Shown: positions 21,991 to 33,758, counted from the first letter of the stretch. The stretch is DNA of 64,000 bases from Hygrocybe punicea (GCA_963556145.1 OY744466.1:2232001-2296000); one strand, 5' to 3'. The notes: generated by a model from the sequence alone, not told the origin. Translations and numbers: made by a program.

Positions 21991-22476
21991 CAAATTCTTT
22001 CATGCTCCTTTCTACATGCTTCTACCATCGCCTTTGAATTCAACATTTTTTGTACTTGTATTAAAACAAATTTATCTGTTGCTTTGAATGATGTATGACT
22101 AAAATAAGGAGAGAATTCGACAATACAATAAATGTTATCAATTAAAACATATAATGTATGTTCAGGCTCAAATTCTTTCTTGTAGATTATTAATTATAAT
22201 CTCAGTCAAACGTCACATACAAAACACACCACTGCAGCCTAGACCAATGCTATCTTGGTAATTTGCTAATTTGCTAATGGTAAAGAATAGGCAATGACAA
22301 AATCATTGCATCACGGGAAGCAACCAAATGGGAATAAACACAGCCTTCGGGCACAATATACAGTTTCAGAGCCATACAAATGGAGCGATATCATATGATC
22401 AAACTCGGCATGTTAATTGTTGTGATTCATGATCCGAACCACTAAACAAGTTAAATAGATATCACCAGATTTACTC
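21991..22476. other. AT-rich leader before Helitron ORF
   Basis: No gene. This stretch should hold the Helitron 5' terminus (a TC dinucleotide after an A) and promoter, but the sequence alone does not fix it. AATTTGCTAATTTGCTAATGG is a short direct repeat at 22260-22280. Confidence 0.35.
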
Positions 22477-25400
22477 TTGCTCTCACAAATCCACATGTAT
22501 CTCAACAATATCATCTACACATGCTTTCTTGTCACTTCTTTACACATTCTTGCCAATGTAATACAATTTCCACAACTATGCCCAGGCCAACTCACGTACA
22601 TCTCTGCTGAATCAATCGTCTTGCCTTTGGTATCGAGTTTGGTCCAGGAACCGAACATATTTCAAGGTAAAGTCATAGGACATGAGCGCTCTACCCAAGA
22701 ACTGGGTGATTTTAAAGAAGAACTCATAGAACATGAGTTTGCCCCAGATCAGGGCGGTTCAGCGATACCGATACAAATAAATGCTTCACGACTTCTAAAG
22801 TTCAATCAGACAACAAAAGATAATTTGAAACTTGATCCATTACACTTTTCGACAACAGTTAAAAATTCCACTTTCGAAATACAGATATATTCTATTGAAT
22901 ATGCCACATCATACTACTTACCTTCTAAATATCTTTTTGCTTTGTATTGTTTTATGAAACCTATCACTGTTCAATATCGTTGTCGGATTATCAAGGCGTT
23001 ACTCATGCAATGTCTCCTGAGACGACATGACTTCAAATTATATTTATTTCGATGTAATGCTATTGCTATGTCACAAGCAACCTTGCTGTGGATCACACTA
23101 CAATTTGCAATCGCATATAGAAGATCATGCATGACTACGTTCAATTTGAATTTATTCAGAAACATGATAACATGCTTATATACAAAGTCTTTTAATAGGT
23201 TCCACTACATTGGAGGTGGTAAACGACTGCCAACATTTAACTTTAATTTTCTCCAACCATTTATGCTGCCATTCAATAATATCAACCATGATTCTAGCTT
23301 ATTATTCAAATACATCAGTCATATTGATCAACACACAGCCAGAATTTTGTACGGAAATAACGATGAATATATATGCGTTCAAATGCCTTTACATGAATAT
23401 CTCCCACAATTGACAGCGAAGAATATTATAGAAATAGCAACAATACATAAGATATATTTGTCAAAAACAACGCAAAGGTTACATGGACAGGATCTACTTT
23501 CCATATTGACCGAGCATACATGTTCGGCTTGTAAAACGCATGTTTCTATTTTCCATATTCATGATGTTAAATCGAGTACAGAGCGATACATAAAATGGGC
23601 CAACAAGATATCCTCACATTTGGAAAAACAGCAAAGCGGATTACACTTTTGCCATAAAGAACAGTGTTATACTAAACCAGAGCAAGGAGTAAAACAAAAC
23701 AAGGAAACAAATTGTGACAAATATTCCTTTCCTCCTCCTCCGCCATCTATTGAGTTGAAGGAAACAATAATCCGCAACTGGTGTAAAGATTCATCACCTG
23801 AATGCCTCCAGGAAAGTGGCTGTGCTGTGTGTGGTCAATTAGTTTTGTTGAAAAATATGTCTTTATTATCTACAACAAAGGTCAATCTGAAGATATTGAT
23901 CAGAGAACATATGGGAATCACAAGACAGGAACGATATCATTGTTCTGATCCAATACAGGATATCAAAGGTCCAGTACTGGATGACACATGTAAATGGATA
24001 TGCAAGCAATGTGTGGTCAGCCTGAACAAAGGTAGAACTTTCAAATATGCTTTAGCAAATGGCCTTTGGATAGGCACTATTCCTGCACAACTTCGAAATC
24101 TGACATTTGCTGAACAACTGTTGATTGCTCGTGTTCGTCACAACAAATGTATTGTACGTGTGTCATCTGGGATGCATAAAATGAAAGCAAATGCCATCAT
24201 GTTTCAGAATCCAACACCAAAGATATATCAACGATTACCTCCAACAGTTAAAGAACTTGATGAAGTGTTAGCTTTCATTTTCACTGGTCCTGCCCGACCA
24301 ACTCCAGAAGACATGGAGCAAATGCCTTTATTAGTTTGCAGGAAGCGGGTTTCTGCAGCTTTAGAATGGCTGAAATTGAACCACATAGACTACTATGATT
24401 TAGACATCTCCTATGAAAACCTAGAACAATATCCAGATCATGGAATTCCTGTTGTGGTTGCATATCGACCAGCAGACACAAATAAGGAACTGGAAGCTAC
24501 TAGTGCATTCGACAATGAAGTGGAAGATGGTGTGGAAGATGGGCCTTGTCCTTTTGTTGTGAGTGGGGTAACTGGTGATAATCTAGATATTACAAGTCCA
24601 AAAGCATTAATAGCTAGAGCGACAAAACATTTGATAAATGATCATGGTGGTGTTCTTGCCATAAGCCATGCTAGAAATCCAGAATCCTTCTTCAATAATC
24701 CTCAGTTATATCCTATGATGTTTCCTTGCCTCTTTCCATATGGCTTGGGTGGCATTGGTAGCGTTGACAAAGATGTTTTAATTATTAGTTATATGATGCA
24801 CAAAAGACACCTCCTGATGTACCATGACAAAAGATTTCAAACTGATCCCTATTTTCCACTGATTGCATTCAATCAGGAACAGATTAAAGACAGTACAACA
24901 GGTGGATATTTGTTGACTAACAAACATAATTTCAATGATATTGCAGATCGCTTGATGAATATCAATACTGCTGTTTTAGATGATCTCTCTAAAAGATTGT
25001 CCAGAGGTGATAGAGTAAAACCGGAAACACCTGAGGAAAAAGCATGCTATAAGCTCATTTCAGACTTGGACCATGTAGCTGGTCAGGTAAAAGGTTCAAT
25101 TACCAACAAGAAATACATGCGAAATGAGATTTGGTCTCTGATATCCTATATTGGTGCGCCAACTTGGTTTATCACTTTTGCACCTGCAGACATCAATCAC
25201 CCACTATGCCTATATTATGCTGACAACAAAGAAAAGTTTTATCCTAAGCTACGTCTACCCCAGGATTGTTACAAACTAATTGCAAATAATCCAGTGGCTG
25301 GAGCCCGCTTCTTTCACTTTACTACTGAAATGTTCATCAAACACATATTAGGAATAAATGAATCTCATCCTGGTCTGTATGGAAGTACATCAGGTTATTA

Positions 25401-28400
25401 CGGAACGGTAGAGGAACAAGGACGTCTTACCTTGCATCTTCACATGCTGCTATGGATAAAGGGATGCCTTACACCTCAGGAAATACGTGACAAAATTATG
25501 GATGAAAATTCTGATTTTCAGAAGAGATTAGTAGAGTACTTGGAATGTTTGTGTATAGGACAATTCTTGACAGGTTCTAAAGAAGAGGTATCCCAGAAAA
25601 TGGAACAGATGATGGCAATACCTGAATATCAACCTCCAACATGTGTTCTCCCAGATCCACCTTCATATACATGTTCTATTAATTGTCAATATCATGACAA
25701 AAGATCAACATGGTGGCAAAAGTTCACAGAGGTTGTCGATTCTCTTTTATTGCAATTAAATTTACATAACAGACACGATGGAAAAAGAAAACCATACTGT
25801 CTTAACTCTAAAGGTGAATGTAAAAGACGATTTCCAAGAGATATCTTTCACCAAACCTTTGTAGAACCTAATACTGGTGCTCTCAACCTCAAGCATGGTG
25901 AGCCTTGGATGAACACAGTAACATCTGAAGTAACTTATATGCTGCGATGTAATTCTGATGTGACTAGTTTGTTATCTGGTACTGCTATAAAGGCAATAGT
26001 TGCATATGTAACAGATTATATTACAAAGATGTCTTTGAAAACCTATAGCATTTTTGAAGTAATAAAAAGTGTTTTTGATAGGAATTCCGAAATGATTGGT
26101 GGAGATTTAAACAGGAAAAACAAAGTCAGAAAATTATTTACACAAATAGTCAATTCCCTCACCTCCAAAATGGAGATTGGTGCTCCAATGGCTTCATTAT
26201 ACGTGCTCGGAAATCCTGATCACTATGCCAGTCATAAATTTGTACCATTCTTTTGGAGATCTTATGTTAAAGAGGTCATCAGTGCATGGTCTGATGAAGA
26301 AATTGCTAATACATGTGAAGATGAAAATCACGCTCAAAAAGTTGTGATTGGTAAACAAAATGGATCATACATAGGACTTTCCAAAGTAAATGATTATATG
26401 TTCAGACCGACTTTGTATAATAATGTATCACTGTATAACTGGATACGTCTTGCCACTATGAAACCAAATAAAAGTGGTACAAAAAGAAAAACCCAAATGA
26501 CTAGCAAAGAATCAACACAAAGCCAACTTTTTGATGAGGTAGAATTTGATGATGTGTCTGACACCTTTATTGAACATACCAATATTGACTATTCTGATGA
26601 TGATAGCTTGTCTGAGGTTAGTGATGATGATATGTTCATGCAAATCGATGAAATTCAGAAGCCTGACAGCTTAAATAAAAAGAACAAGAATGATAATACA
26701 AGCACAGACATAGGTGATGAATCAGATGAAGTTGGTGAAATAGAAATGGATATATCGACGAAAAATAAAAAAGATTATACTTTGCAACGCAATCATGCAC
26801 AATATCTGACCCACCATGCAAAAATGAAAGGAAATGATCCCTTCATAGTTCCTAATTTCATTCCAAACAATTTACCAAGGGCTGACTGTGGTGATCGAGA
26901 ATATTATTGTTGTACAATGTTAACTTTTTTCAAGCCATGGAGAAATGGCAAAGAACTCAAAAATAAATTACAAACATGGGACAAGGCTTTCACAAATTAT
27001 AAGTTTTCTAAAAGACAGCTTGAAATCATGAAATACTTTGGTCTGCGATATGAGTGTCTTGAGGCAAGAGATGATTTCTCTGCTAAACGTCAAAAGAATA
27101 ATACTGAAGATATCAAATATTCCTGGGCTACTTCAAACAATTTTGATGAAATGGATGACATGCACAATGCTGAACTAGCATGTAACGGAGATGATTTCAA
27201 CGATACTCTTGATGAAAATACAGACACAGAATTACTTGTGACACTTGGTTATAAGGGAAAAAAAAGAAAGGATGAAATGCTAATAGCTGAAAGAACCATG
27301 AAAAGGGCAGGATGGCTTGATAACTGTATTGATGGTATCCCAGATATAGGACCATTAATACCTGTAGAACCCTCTGTAACACAATCAGCAAAATTATGGG
27401 GAGCCACGGTCCTTGCCAAGAAAAAGGAAATCATTGAAGAACGAAATAAAAATTTGCCATCAAAAACAGGGACCATAACTAAATTGTCAAATTTTCAATA
27501 TAATAATGTAAAAATAGTCGATGCAGCATACATCCACCACATGTTTATTCCTGCCAACAAAGCTGATCTTCATCTAATTGATATAACTATCAATGATTTC
27601 AAGTTGAATACAGACCAAAAAAGAGCATTTCATATCATTGCCAATCACTCTACCTTGATTAACAGTTCAGAGAAGCTACGCATGTATCTTGGTGGTATGG
27701 CAGGCACGGGAAAATCACAAGTAATCAAAGCATTGATTTGTTTTTTTGGTAAACACAATCAGAGTCATCGGTTTTTGGTTCTTGCTCCAACTGGTGGTAC
27801 TGCTGCCCTTGTAAATGGATCTACATATCACTCCATTCTTGGAATTAATCACAGAGGATCATCTCGTTCCCTTGCACAAGTCCATGCCAATCTTGATGGT
27901 GTGGATTACATTTTCATTGATGAAGTATCAATGTTATCCTGCAGAGATATGTATAAAATCAGTGCTCACTGTGCAAAAGCACGTGCCATTTATGATGAAC
28001 CCTTTGGTGGCATTAATATGATATTTGCTGGGGATTTCACCCAACTTCCACCAGCTATGAGTGGTGATCCTTTGTATTCTGGATCCGTTGGAGTCCAAAT
28101 CAATTCCAGTCAAACTATAGCAAATCAGGAAGCTGCCATAGGCAAAGCTCTTTGGCATCAGATTACAACGGTTGTAATATTATGTGAAAATATGAGACAA
28201 ACCAATCAGTCAAAAGAAGATGTCCAACTGAGACAGGCATTGGAAAACATGAGATACAAAGCATGTACTTCCGAAGATATTGCATTTCTTCGTACTCTTA
28301 TTGCAGGAAAAGGTCCAAATGATCCAAAATTAGCCCAAAAGAAGTTCAGGAATGTATCAGTTGTTACTGCATTGAATGCACAAAAAGACAAAATCAATGA

Positions 28401-30291
28401 ACTTGGTGTCCAACGTTTTGCTGCTGAGAATAAAAGACTATTAACATCATTTTATTCAATAGACAGATGGAATGATCATACTAATTTCAAGAACAAAAGA
28501 AAGTCTCATTACGGATCAACAATTGCAGATCCTGTTCGACACACAAGAATATTAGAACCTTCACTCCAGAAATTACTATGGAACCAACCACATGCATCAT
28601 CCTCGGATCATATACCAGGAAAATTGGAGTTATGTATAGGCATGCCAGTGATGCTGAGAAACAATGATGCAACAGAGTGCTGCATTACCAAAGGAGCTGA
28701 GGCGGTTGTTGTAGGTTGGCAGAGTGCAACAGGCCCAGAACAACAGCTTGTACTGGACACTTTACTTGTCAGATTAATAAATCCTCCAAAAAACATATAC
28801 ATAGATGGCCTTCCTGAAAATGTGGTGCCAATTACAAAACATATCACTTCCACTATGTGTTCATTACCCAATGATGATGTGATATCCTTGTCAAGAGAAC
28901 AAGTGTTGGTACTCCCTAATTTTGCCATGACTGATTATGCATGTCAAGGGCGTACCCGTCCTAACAATGTAGTTGATCTCAGTAGTTGTAGAAACCACCA
29001 ATCTTATTATACTTGCTTATCTAGAAGTGCAACTGCTGCAGGAACCATCATTGTTCAAGGCTTTGATCCTAAGGTAATTACTGGTGGTGCTTCTGGATAT
29101 CTAAGACAAGAATTTAGAGAATTAGAAATTTTAGATGAAATAACCAAACTCAAATATCAAGGACTTTTACCAAGCCATATTAATGGAGATCAACGAAATT
29201 CTATCATTGATCAATTTAGAAGATGGAAAGGAAAGTCATATGTTCCAAAACATGTTCATTCTGCTATTGCATGGAAAGCCACGGAGCAACTAAACCAATA
29301 CACAGCACAGCCCTCTCCATGGCAATTAATTAAACCTATGAACAAAAATCAAAAGGCAAATTTCAGAAACCTCAACTTTGTTCCTGCAAAAGGAACTGTT
29401 CCAGTCACTGTTGCTCATAAGAATTCCACAGCCAATGTATTGCAAAATAAAAAACGAAAATTAGAACAAGTTGTAAGTTCATCTTCCATAGTGAAAAAAA
29501 GACAAAAAACAAGTACTATTGAATTAAATGAACCAAAAGGGTTTATATGGGATGCGCAAGATTGGAGCTGTGCTTATGATTCACTCTTTACAATATTACT
29601 AGCAATATGGAATGACAATGCATCAAGTTGGAAAAAAAGATTCAACAGCATCAATGAAATATTAAAGATTTTGAGCTTAGGATTCAAACGATCAAAGAAT
29701 AACACAACAGATTTAGAAACAGTTAGAAATACAATCAGACATTTATTGCATCAAGATAAACCCGAAATATTTCCTTATGGTCAAATTGGTATTGCCATAA
29801 GTGATTTAGCTCATTATATAATGAAGCCAAATAAAGCAATGACTTCATCTTATCTTAAATGTATAAATTGTGAAAACATAATCCTTCTGGAAAATGATAG
29901 ATGTGATGCTACTTTTCATTGTCCATATTCATTTTCTGGAACAATCTCAGCATATCTTGCTCAAATCATAGTCAATAGACAACGACATAAATGTCAATTG
30001 TGTCAGGGAGAGGTTATAAAATTTATTACATTCAATAAAATTCCTCCTCTGATCATGTTTACAATTGACTCTATTGAAAATTTAATAGTGAGTCGAATTA
30101 TAAACATGTCAATTGATGAGATATTCACCACCTATACACTGAGAGGAATTGTGTACTTTGGTCATGCACATTTTACTGTTCGCTTATTTGTTAATGGTAT
30201 GGTATGGTTTCATGATGGCATGTTAACAAAATCAATTTGTATTAATGAAGGAAACATGGATAACTTCTCCAACATGGATTTATTGTCATGA
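22477..30291 (+). CDS. Helitron Rep-helicase with USP-like tail
   Basis: One uninterrupted frame of 2604 residues. Order: N-terminal Cys-rich region (CSACKTH; GCAVCGQL; CKWICKQC about residues 430-525) leading into ALANGLWIG...LARVRHN as in DUF6570-type Helitron heads; a Helitron-like N domain (about 770-900); the Rep core with HLHMLLW (about 987) and VTDYITK (about 1180); an acidic Asp/Glu/Lys linker (1330-1430); a PIF1-type superfamily 1 helicase with Walker A GGMAGTGKS (about 1739), Walker B FIDEVS (about 1812) and TDYACQGRTRP...YTCLSRS near 2150-2190. The last 250 residues look like a ubiquitin-specific-protease fold: WSCAYDSLF (Cys about 2364) and YFGHAHFTVRLF (His about 2563), with CxxC pairs between. 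The first ATG is assumed; the initial 100 residues are poorly conserved-looking and the start may be later. Confidence 0.85.
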   Translation: MLSQIHMYLNNIIYTCFLVTSLHILANVIQFPQLCPGQLTYISAESIVLPLVSSLVQEPNIFQGKVIGHERSTQELGDFKEELIEHEFAPDQGGSAIPIQINASRLLKFNQTTKDNLKLDPLHFSTTVKNSTFEIQIYSIEYATSYYLPSKYLFALYCFMKPITVQYRCRIIKALLMQCLLRRHDFKLYLFRCNAIAMSQATLLWITLQFAIAYRRSCMTTFNLNLFRNMITCLYTKSFNRFHYIGGGKRLPTFNFNFLQPFMLPFNNINHDSSLLFKYISHIDQHTARILYGNNDEYICVQMPLHEYLPQLTAKNIIEIATIHKIYLSKTTQRLHGQDLLSILTEHTCSACKTHVSIFHIHDVKSSTERYIKWANKISSHLEKQQSGLHFCHKEQCYTKPEQGVKQNKETNCDKYSFPPPPPSIELKETIIRNWCKDSSPECLQESGCAVCGQLVLLKNMSLLSTTKVNLKILIREHMGITRQERYHCSDPIQDIKGPVLDDTCKWICKQCVVSLNKGRTFKYALANGLWIGTIPAQLRNLTFAEQLLIARVRHNKCIVRVSSGMHKMKANAIMFQNPTPKIYQRLPPTVKELDEVLAFIFTGPARPTPEDMEQMPLLVCRKRVSAALEWLKLNHIDYYDLDISYENLEQYPDHGIPVVVAYRPADTNKELEATSAFDNEVEDGVEDGPCPFVVSGVTGDNLDITSPKALIARATKHLINDHGGVLAISHARNPESFFNNPQLYPMMFPCLFPYGLGGIGSVDKDVLIISYMMHKRHLLMYHDKRFQTDPYFPLIAFNQEQIKDSTTGGYLLTNKHNFNDIADRLMNINTAVLDDLSKRLSRGDRVKPETPEEKACYKLISDLDHVAGQVKGSITNKKYMRNEIWSLISYIGAPTWFITFAPADINHPLCLYYADNKEKFYPKLRLPQDCYKLIANNPVAGARFFHFTTEMFIKHILGINESHPGLYGSTSGYYGTVEEQGRLTLHLHMLLWIKGCLTPQEIRDKIMDENSDFQKRLVEYLECLCIGQFLTGSKEEVSQKMEQMMAIPEYQPPTCVLPDPPSYTCSINCQYHDKRSTWWQKFTEVVDSLLLQLNLHNRHDGKRKPYCLNSKGECKRRFPRDIFHQTFVEPNTGALNLKHGEPWMNTVTSEVTYMLRCNSDVTSLLSGTAIKAIVAYVTDYITKMSLKTYSIFEVIKSVFDRNSEMIGGDLNRKNKVRKLFTQIVNSLTSKMEIGAPMASLYVLGNPDHYASHKFVPFFWRSYVKEVISAWSDEEIANTCEDENHAQKVVIGKQNGSYIGLSKVNDYMFRPTLYNNVSLYNWIRLATMKPNKSGTKRKTQMTSKESTQSQLFDEVEFDDVSDTFIEHTNIDYSDDDSLSEVSDDDMFMQIDEIQKPDSLNKKNKNDNTSTDIGDESDEVGEIEMDISTKNKKDYTLQRNHAQYLTHHAKMKGNDPFIVPNFIPNNLPRADCGDREYYCCTMLTFFKPWRNGKELKNKLQTWDKAFTNYKFSKRQLEIMKYFGLRYECLEARDDFSAKRQKNNTEDIKYSWATSNNFDEMDDMHNAELACNGDDFNDTLDENTDTELLVTLGYKGKKRKDEMLIAERTMKRAGWLDNCIDGIPDIGPLIPVEPSVTQSAKLWGATVLAKKKEIIEERNKNLPSKTGTITKLSNFQYNNVKIVDAAYIHHMFIPANKADLHLIDITINDFKLNTDQKRAFHIIANHSTLINSSEKLRMYLGGMAGTGKSQVIKALICFFGKHNQSHRFLVLAPTGGTAALVNGSTYHSILGINHRGSSRSLAQVHANLDGVDYIFIDEVSMLSCRDMYKISAHCAKARAIYDEPFGGINMIFAGDFTQLPPAMSGDPLYSGSVGVQINSSQTIANQEAAIGKALWHQITTVVILCENMRQTNQSKEDVQLRQALENMRYKACTSEDIAFLRTLIAGKGPNDPKLAQKKFRNVSVVTALNAQKDKINELGVQRFAAENKRLLTSFYSIDRWNDHTNFKNKRKSHYGSTIADPVRHTRILEPSLQKLLWNQPHASSSDHIPGKLELCIGMPVMLRNNDATECCITKGAEAVVVGWQSATGPEQQLVLDTLLVRLINPPKNIYIDGLPENVVPITKHITSTMCSLPNDDVISLSREQVLVLPNFAMTDYACQGRTRPNNVVDLSSCRNHQSYYTCLSRSATAAGTIIVQGFDPKVITGGASGYLRQEFRELEILDEITKLKYQGLLPSHINGDQRNSIIDQFRRWKGKSYVPKHVHSAIAWKATEQLNQYTAQPSPWQLIKPMNKNQKANFRNLNFVPAKGTVPVTVAHKNSTANVLQNKKRKLEQVVSSSSIVKKRQKTSTIELNEPKGFIWDAQDWSCAYDSLFTILLAIWNDNASSWKKRFNSINEILKILSLGFKRSKNNTTDLETVRNTIRHLLHQDKPEIFPYGQIGIAISDLAHYIMKPNKAMTSSYLKCINCENIILLENDRCDATFHCPYSFSGTISAYLAQIIVNRQRHKCQLCQGEVIKFITFNKIPPLIMFTIDSIENLIVSRIINMSIDEIFTTYTLRGIVYFGHAHFTVRLFVNGMVWFHDGMLTKSICINEGNMDNFSNMDLLS

Positions 30292-30369
30292 AATGGTAAT
30301 AATGCTGTACTATTTGTGTATGCACAATTTTAATATTTGTTTTTATTGTGAAAAAGGGACGAGTAACAT

Positions 30370-30401
30370 GCCATGCAAAGCAATGGCCCACACCCCACTA
30401 G
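30370..30401 (+). terminator. Helitron 3' hairpin and CTAG end
   Basis: GCCATGC AAA GCA-A-TGGC forms a 7-bp stem with one bulged A and an AAA loop. Ten bases later comes CTAG, then the host T. This is the standard Helitron termination signal. Confidence 0.7.
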
Positions 30402-33400
30402 TTGCTTTACTCTATTTCCACTCTCTTCCATCACTGGACGGAAAGGATGTACAGCATCAGCTATGAGACATACTACATGTACTGGAGTCATGGAACTCGC
30501 TACTATCACTGAGCCGATTCGATGAAAGCGGTGGATGGGTTAACTTCTGCAACGGAATATGCAGGCTCTATATGAAGGAGAATAAACTTGTCGGAACAGG
30601 CTGGAAAGATGGACGACTATACTGTTTGAATGCCTGGGTGCAATCCCACATGCCGGAAAAGGCAAATGTAGCCACACCAAAGAAAATGTCTTGGGATGAA
30701 TGGCACTGCCTGTATGGACACATCGGAATGAGTGGACTCGAGACCCTGCAGAGAAAGGGGTTAGTCACGGGTCTAGAAATTGATGAAGGGAGTGTCTCTT
30801 CCTGAACCTGTGAGGCTTGCATTCAGGTGAAGCAAGCCATCCAGCCATTTCTGAAAGAGGCCAATGGACAATCCAAAGTTGCTGGAGAGCGGACTTTGAG
30901 CGATGTCCAGGGCCCAGCATGCGTAGAGTCTATCGGAGGATCGAGATACTATATCTCATTCACGAACGACGCGACATGCACCATAACCACTTTATTCATG
31001 AAACAGAAAAGCCAGGCGACGGAGTGCATCAAGGCTTACATTAACACGATCGAGAAGAAGTTCGATCGAAACCCTAAATATTTGCGGTTCAATAATGGAA
31101 AGGAACTCGTCAACAAGGAAGTCGAGAGATGGGCAGTGGAGAAGGGAATTGTCATCAAAACAATGGCCCCTTACTCACCCTCGCAACACAGAATGGTGGA
31201 AAGATTTAATTGCACATTACTGGAGTTAGCCCACGTGATGTTGATCGCTAAAAACCTGCCCACATTCCTTTGGCTGTTGCACATGTGGCATACATTTGAA
31301 ACCGATCCCCCACCAAGGCTCTAGATGGAATGACTCCGCATGAAGCCTGGACTGGCAAGAAGCCAGATGTATCGCATTTCCGGGAGTTTGGATGCGATGT
31401 TTGGGTCTTATATCAAGGTGGAAAATGATCAAAGCTGGCACCGCGATCAGCTAAGATGAAGTTCGTAGGATTTGTGGAGTCACAGAAGGCTATCCGATAC
31501 TATGATGCCACAACGTGGACTGTTAGATGTCACAGAATGTTGCATTTCATGAGGATGGGGCATTGCAGGAAGTCCAGATTGTATCCGACTTACCGGGTTT
31601 GCAATTTGAGGGGGAGCAGAGTGAATCTGACAACTTGCAAACTCTGGAACCACCGGAACCCGCAACGGAATCACTGGAACCCACTGTAACGGCACCAGAA
31701 AGAGCCATTCACAGACCGGAAAACAAAATAACATACCCACCAAGAGCAACCTGAGGAGTCGACCGTGACTACCAACAGTTAAACAACCCATGTGCACAAC
31801 CGACACAATGCGAGATACGCGAACCACTTGATGTATGGAGACCAACAGAATCATCCACAGCAAAACAAAAGGAAAAAGTCAGTGTGGAAACAACCATAGC
31901 ATATGTGTTCTTGAGTGCAATGCAGCAGGATAGCAGTCTCACCAACAAGGACCCATGGGATTTAAGGGAAGCCAGGAAAGCTGTAGATTGGGAGAACTGG
32001 AAGGTAGTGATGAAAGAGGAATTTGATCAGCTACAAGAAATGGGCGTTTGGAAACTCGTAGACTTACCAGAGGGGCGGGAAGCCATCGGAAGCAAGTGGG
32101 TTTTCCACCAGAAACATGATGAGATGGGCAGGAAGCCATTGGAAGCAAGTGGGTTTTCCACCAGAAACATGATGAGATGGGCAGGAAGCCATTGGAAGCA
32201 AGTGGGTTTTCCACCAGAAACGTGATGAGATGGGCAGGAAGCCATTGGAAGCAAGTGGGTTTTCCACCAGAAACGTGATGAGATGGGCGCAATCGCTAGG
32301 CACAAGGCCCGGTTAGTACAGGGGTTCTCACAGAAGCCTGGAGTGGATTTCAGCGAAACCAGAACATTCACTCCTGTGATGCGGTTTGAGACGTTACGGA
32401 CATTGCTCACATATTCTGCAGTCAAGGATTGGGATATCCAGCAGATGGATATCAAAGGCGCATACCTTAATGGATGGGTGAAGGAGGAGCTGTACATGAA
32501 ACAGCTGGCGGAATTTGAGGACGGAACTGGATGGGTTTGCCACCTCATATGCCCTATATATGGTCTCAGGCAAGCCAGAAATGTATGGAACACAGATTTC
32601 GATAACACGATGAAGGAATTTCGTTATATGAGATTGTGGACCGACTACTGCGCGTACTATTATCAGGAAGGTGAAAACTTTTCCATCGTACTCATATGGG
32701 TCGACGACCTCACAGCTTACACAAACAACCGAGCAATGAATCAGTGGGTAATCAACCAGCTGAAGGAAAAATACACAGTAATGGTCATCGGAAAGCCAAC
32801 GTTACTGCTCGGAATCCATATCAAACGAGACCACCAACAACGGAAAGTCACCCTATCACAAAGCCGATATATCCAGAAGATCCTCACGAAGGCTGGAATG
32901 AAGGATGCCAAGCCGGTATCAACCCTGATGGACCAGAGTGTGGTCCTACAAATAAACGAAACCAAAACCAACGAGAGTGAATGGAAATGCACCTCAATCA
33001 AGTACACGACATGAGTCAGAGAGCTCTTGTATGCTGTGCATGCAACAAGACCCGATATCATGTATGCAACTGTAACCATTGCACAATTCACACAGAACCG
33101 GAGTCCGGAACACTGGCCAGCACTTAAAAGGATATTCCACTATCTAAAGGGAACGATGGATTACAAACTAACATATGGTGGAAAGGACCAACAGATTACG
33201 ACGGAAATCATTCATTATGTCAATGCCAATTGGGGATCCAACCCACACCAGAAATCCATTAGCAGATATGTGTTCACGATCACAGGGGGAGCCATGGCTT
33301 GGAGCTCAAAGAAGCAAAGCACGATTGCATTGTCAATGGCCAAAGTGGAATATGTCGCCGCTACTCATGCCATGAAGCAGTTAATCTGGCATAGAAACTT

Positions 33401-33758
33401 ATTGAAGGAATTGGACCTATGGTTGGACAAGACATCGATTTTACGATCTGACAATCAGGCTGCGATTGCTATATTGCACAACCTGGAATTCCACGTGCAG
33501 ACGAAGCACATAGATATCAATCTACATTTCCTATGAGATCACGTCGTGTCTGGTATCCTCAAAGTCACATATATTCCTTCCGAAGAAAATCTAGCAGACA
33601 TATTTACACAAGGGTTACCTCGCCTGCTTCACACAAAGTTCACAGCTGAACTTGGTCTATTGACCGGAGAGGAAGCAGAAAGAGTGGAACACATAATGGA
33701 ATACATGGACAATGTAGAGGCTCCGGATCATGTGGATCCGTTTCCCCTTCATATCTGA
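30402..33758 (+). pseudogene. Ty1/copia polyprotein, 5'-truncated (copia-1)
   Basis: Starts abruptly at the Helitron end, inside the protease-to-integrase linker; gag, protease catalytic site and 5' LTR are missing. Recognisable parts: GAG-pre-integrase (WHCLYGHIGMSG, about 30700); integrase core (YISFTNDA; RFNNGKELVNKEV; SPSQHRMVERFN); reverse transcriptase (IQQMDIKGAYLNG; LIWVDDLTAY, the catalytic aspartates, about 32690-32715); RNase H (RPDIMYATVTIAQF; SKKQSTIALSMAKVEYVAATHA; LRSDNQAAI; HIDINLHFL). Several stops (for example 30803, 33012, 33534) and shifts disable it. A 53-bp unit is repeated four times within the RT at 32079-32290. Confidence 0.85.
32079..32290 (+). repeat. 53-bp tandem repeat x4 inside RT
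   Basis: Four nearly perfect copies of a 53-bp unit beginning GAAGCCATTGGAAGCAAGTG. In the copia RT this segment (EAIGSKWVFHQKHDEMG) normally occurs once. Three extra copies add 159 bp, a multiple of three, so the outer frame is kept although internal copies are read in shifted frames. Confidence 0.9.

Larger units (their letters stand above)
22477..30401 (+). mobile_element. Helitron, apparently autonomous
   Basis: Holds the complete Rep/helicase gene and a canonical 3' end: a hairpin at 30370-30387, ten bases, then CTAG at 30398-30401 followed by T. The 5' end was not located; the true left edge lies somewhere before 22477. Helitrons move by rolling-circle replication through an HUH-type Rep and insert between A and T without target duplication. 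The A+T-rich composition differs from the GC-richer gypsy DNA further right. Confidence 0.75.
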
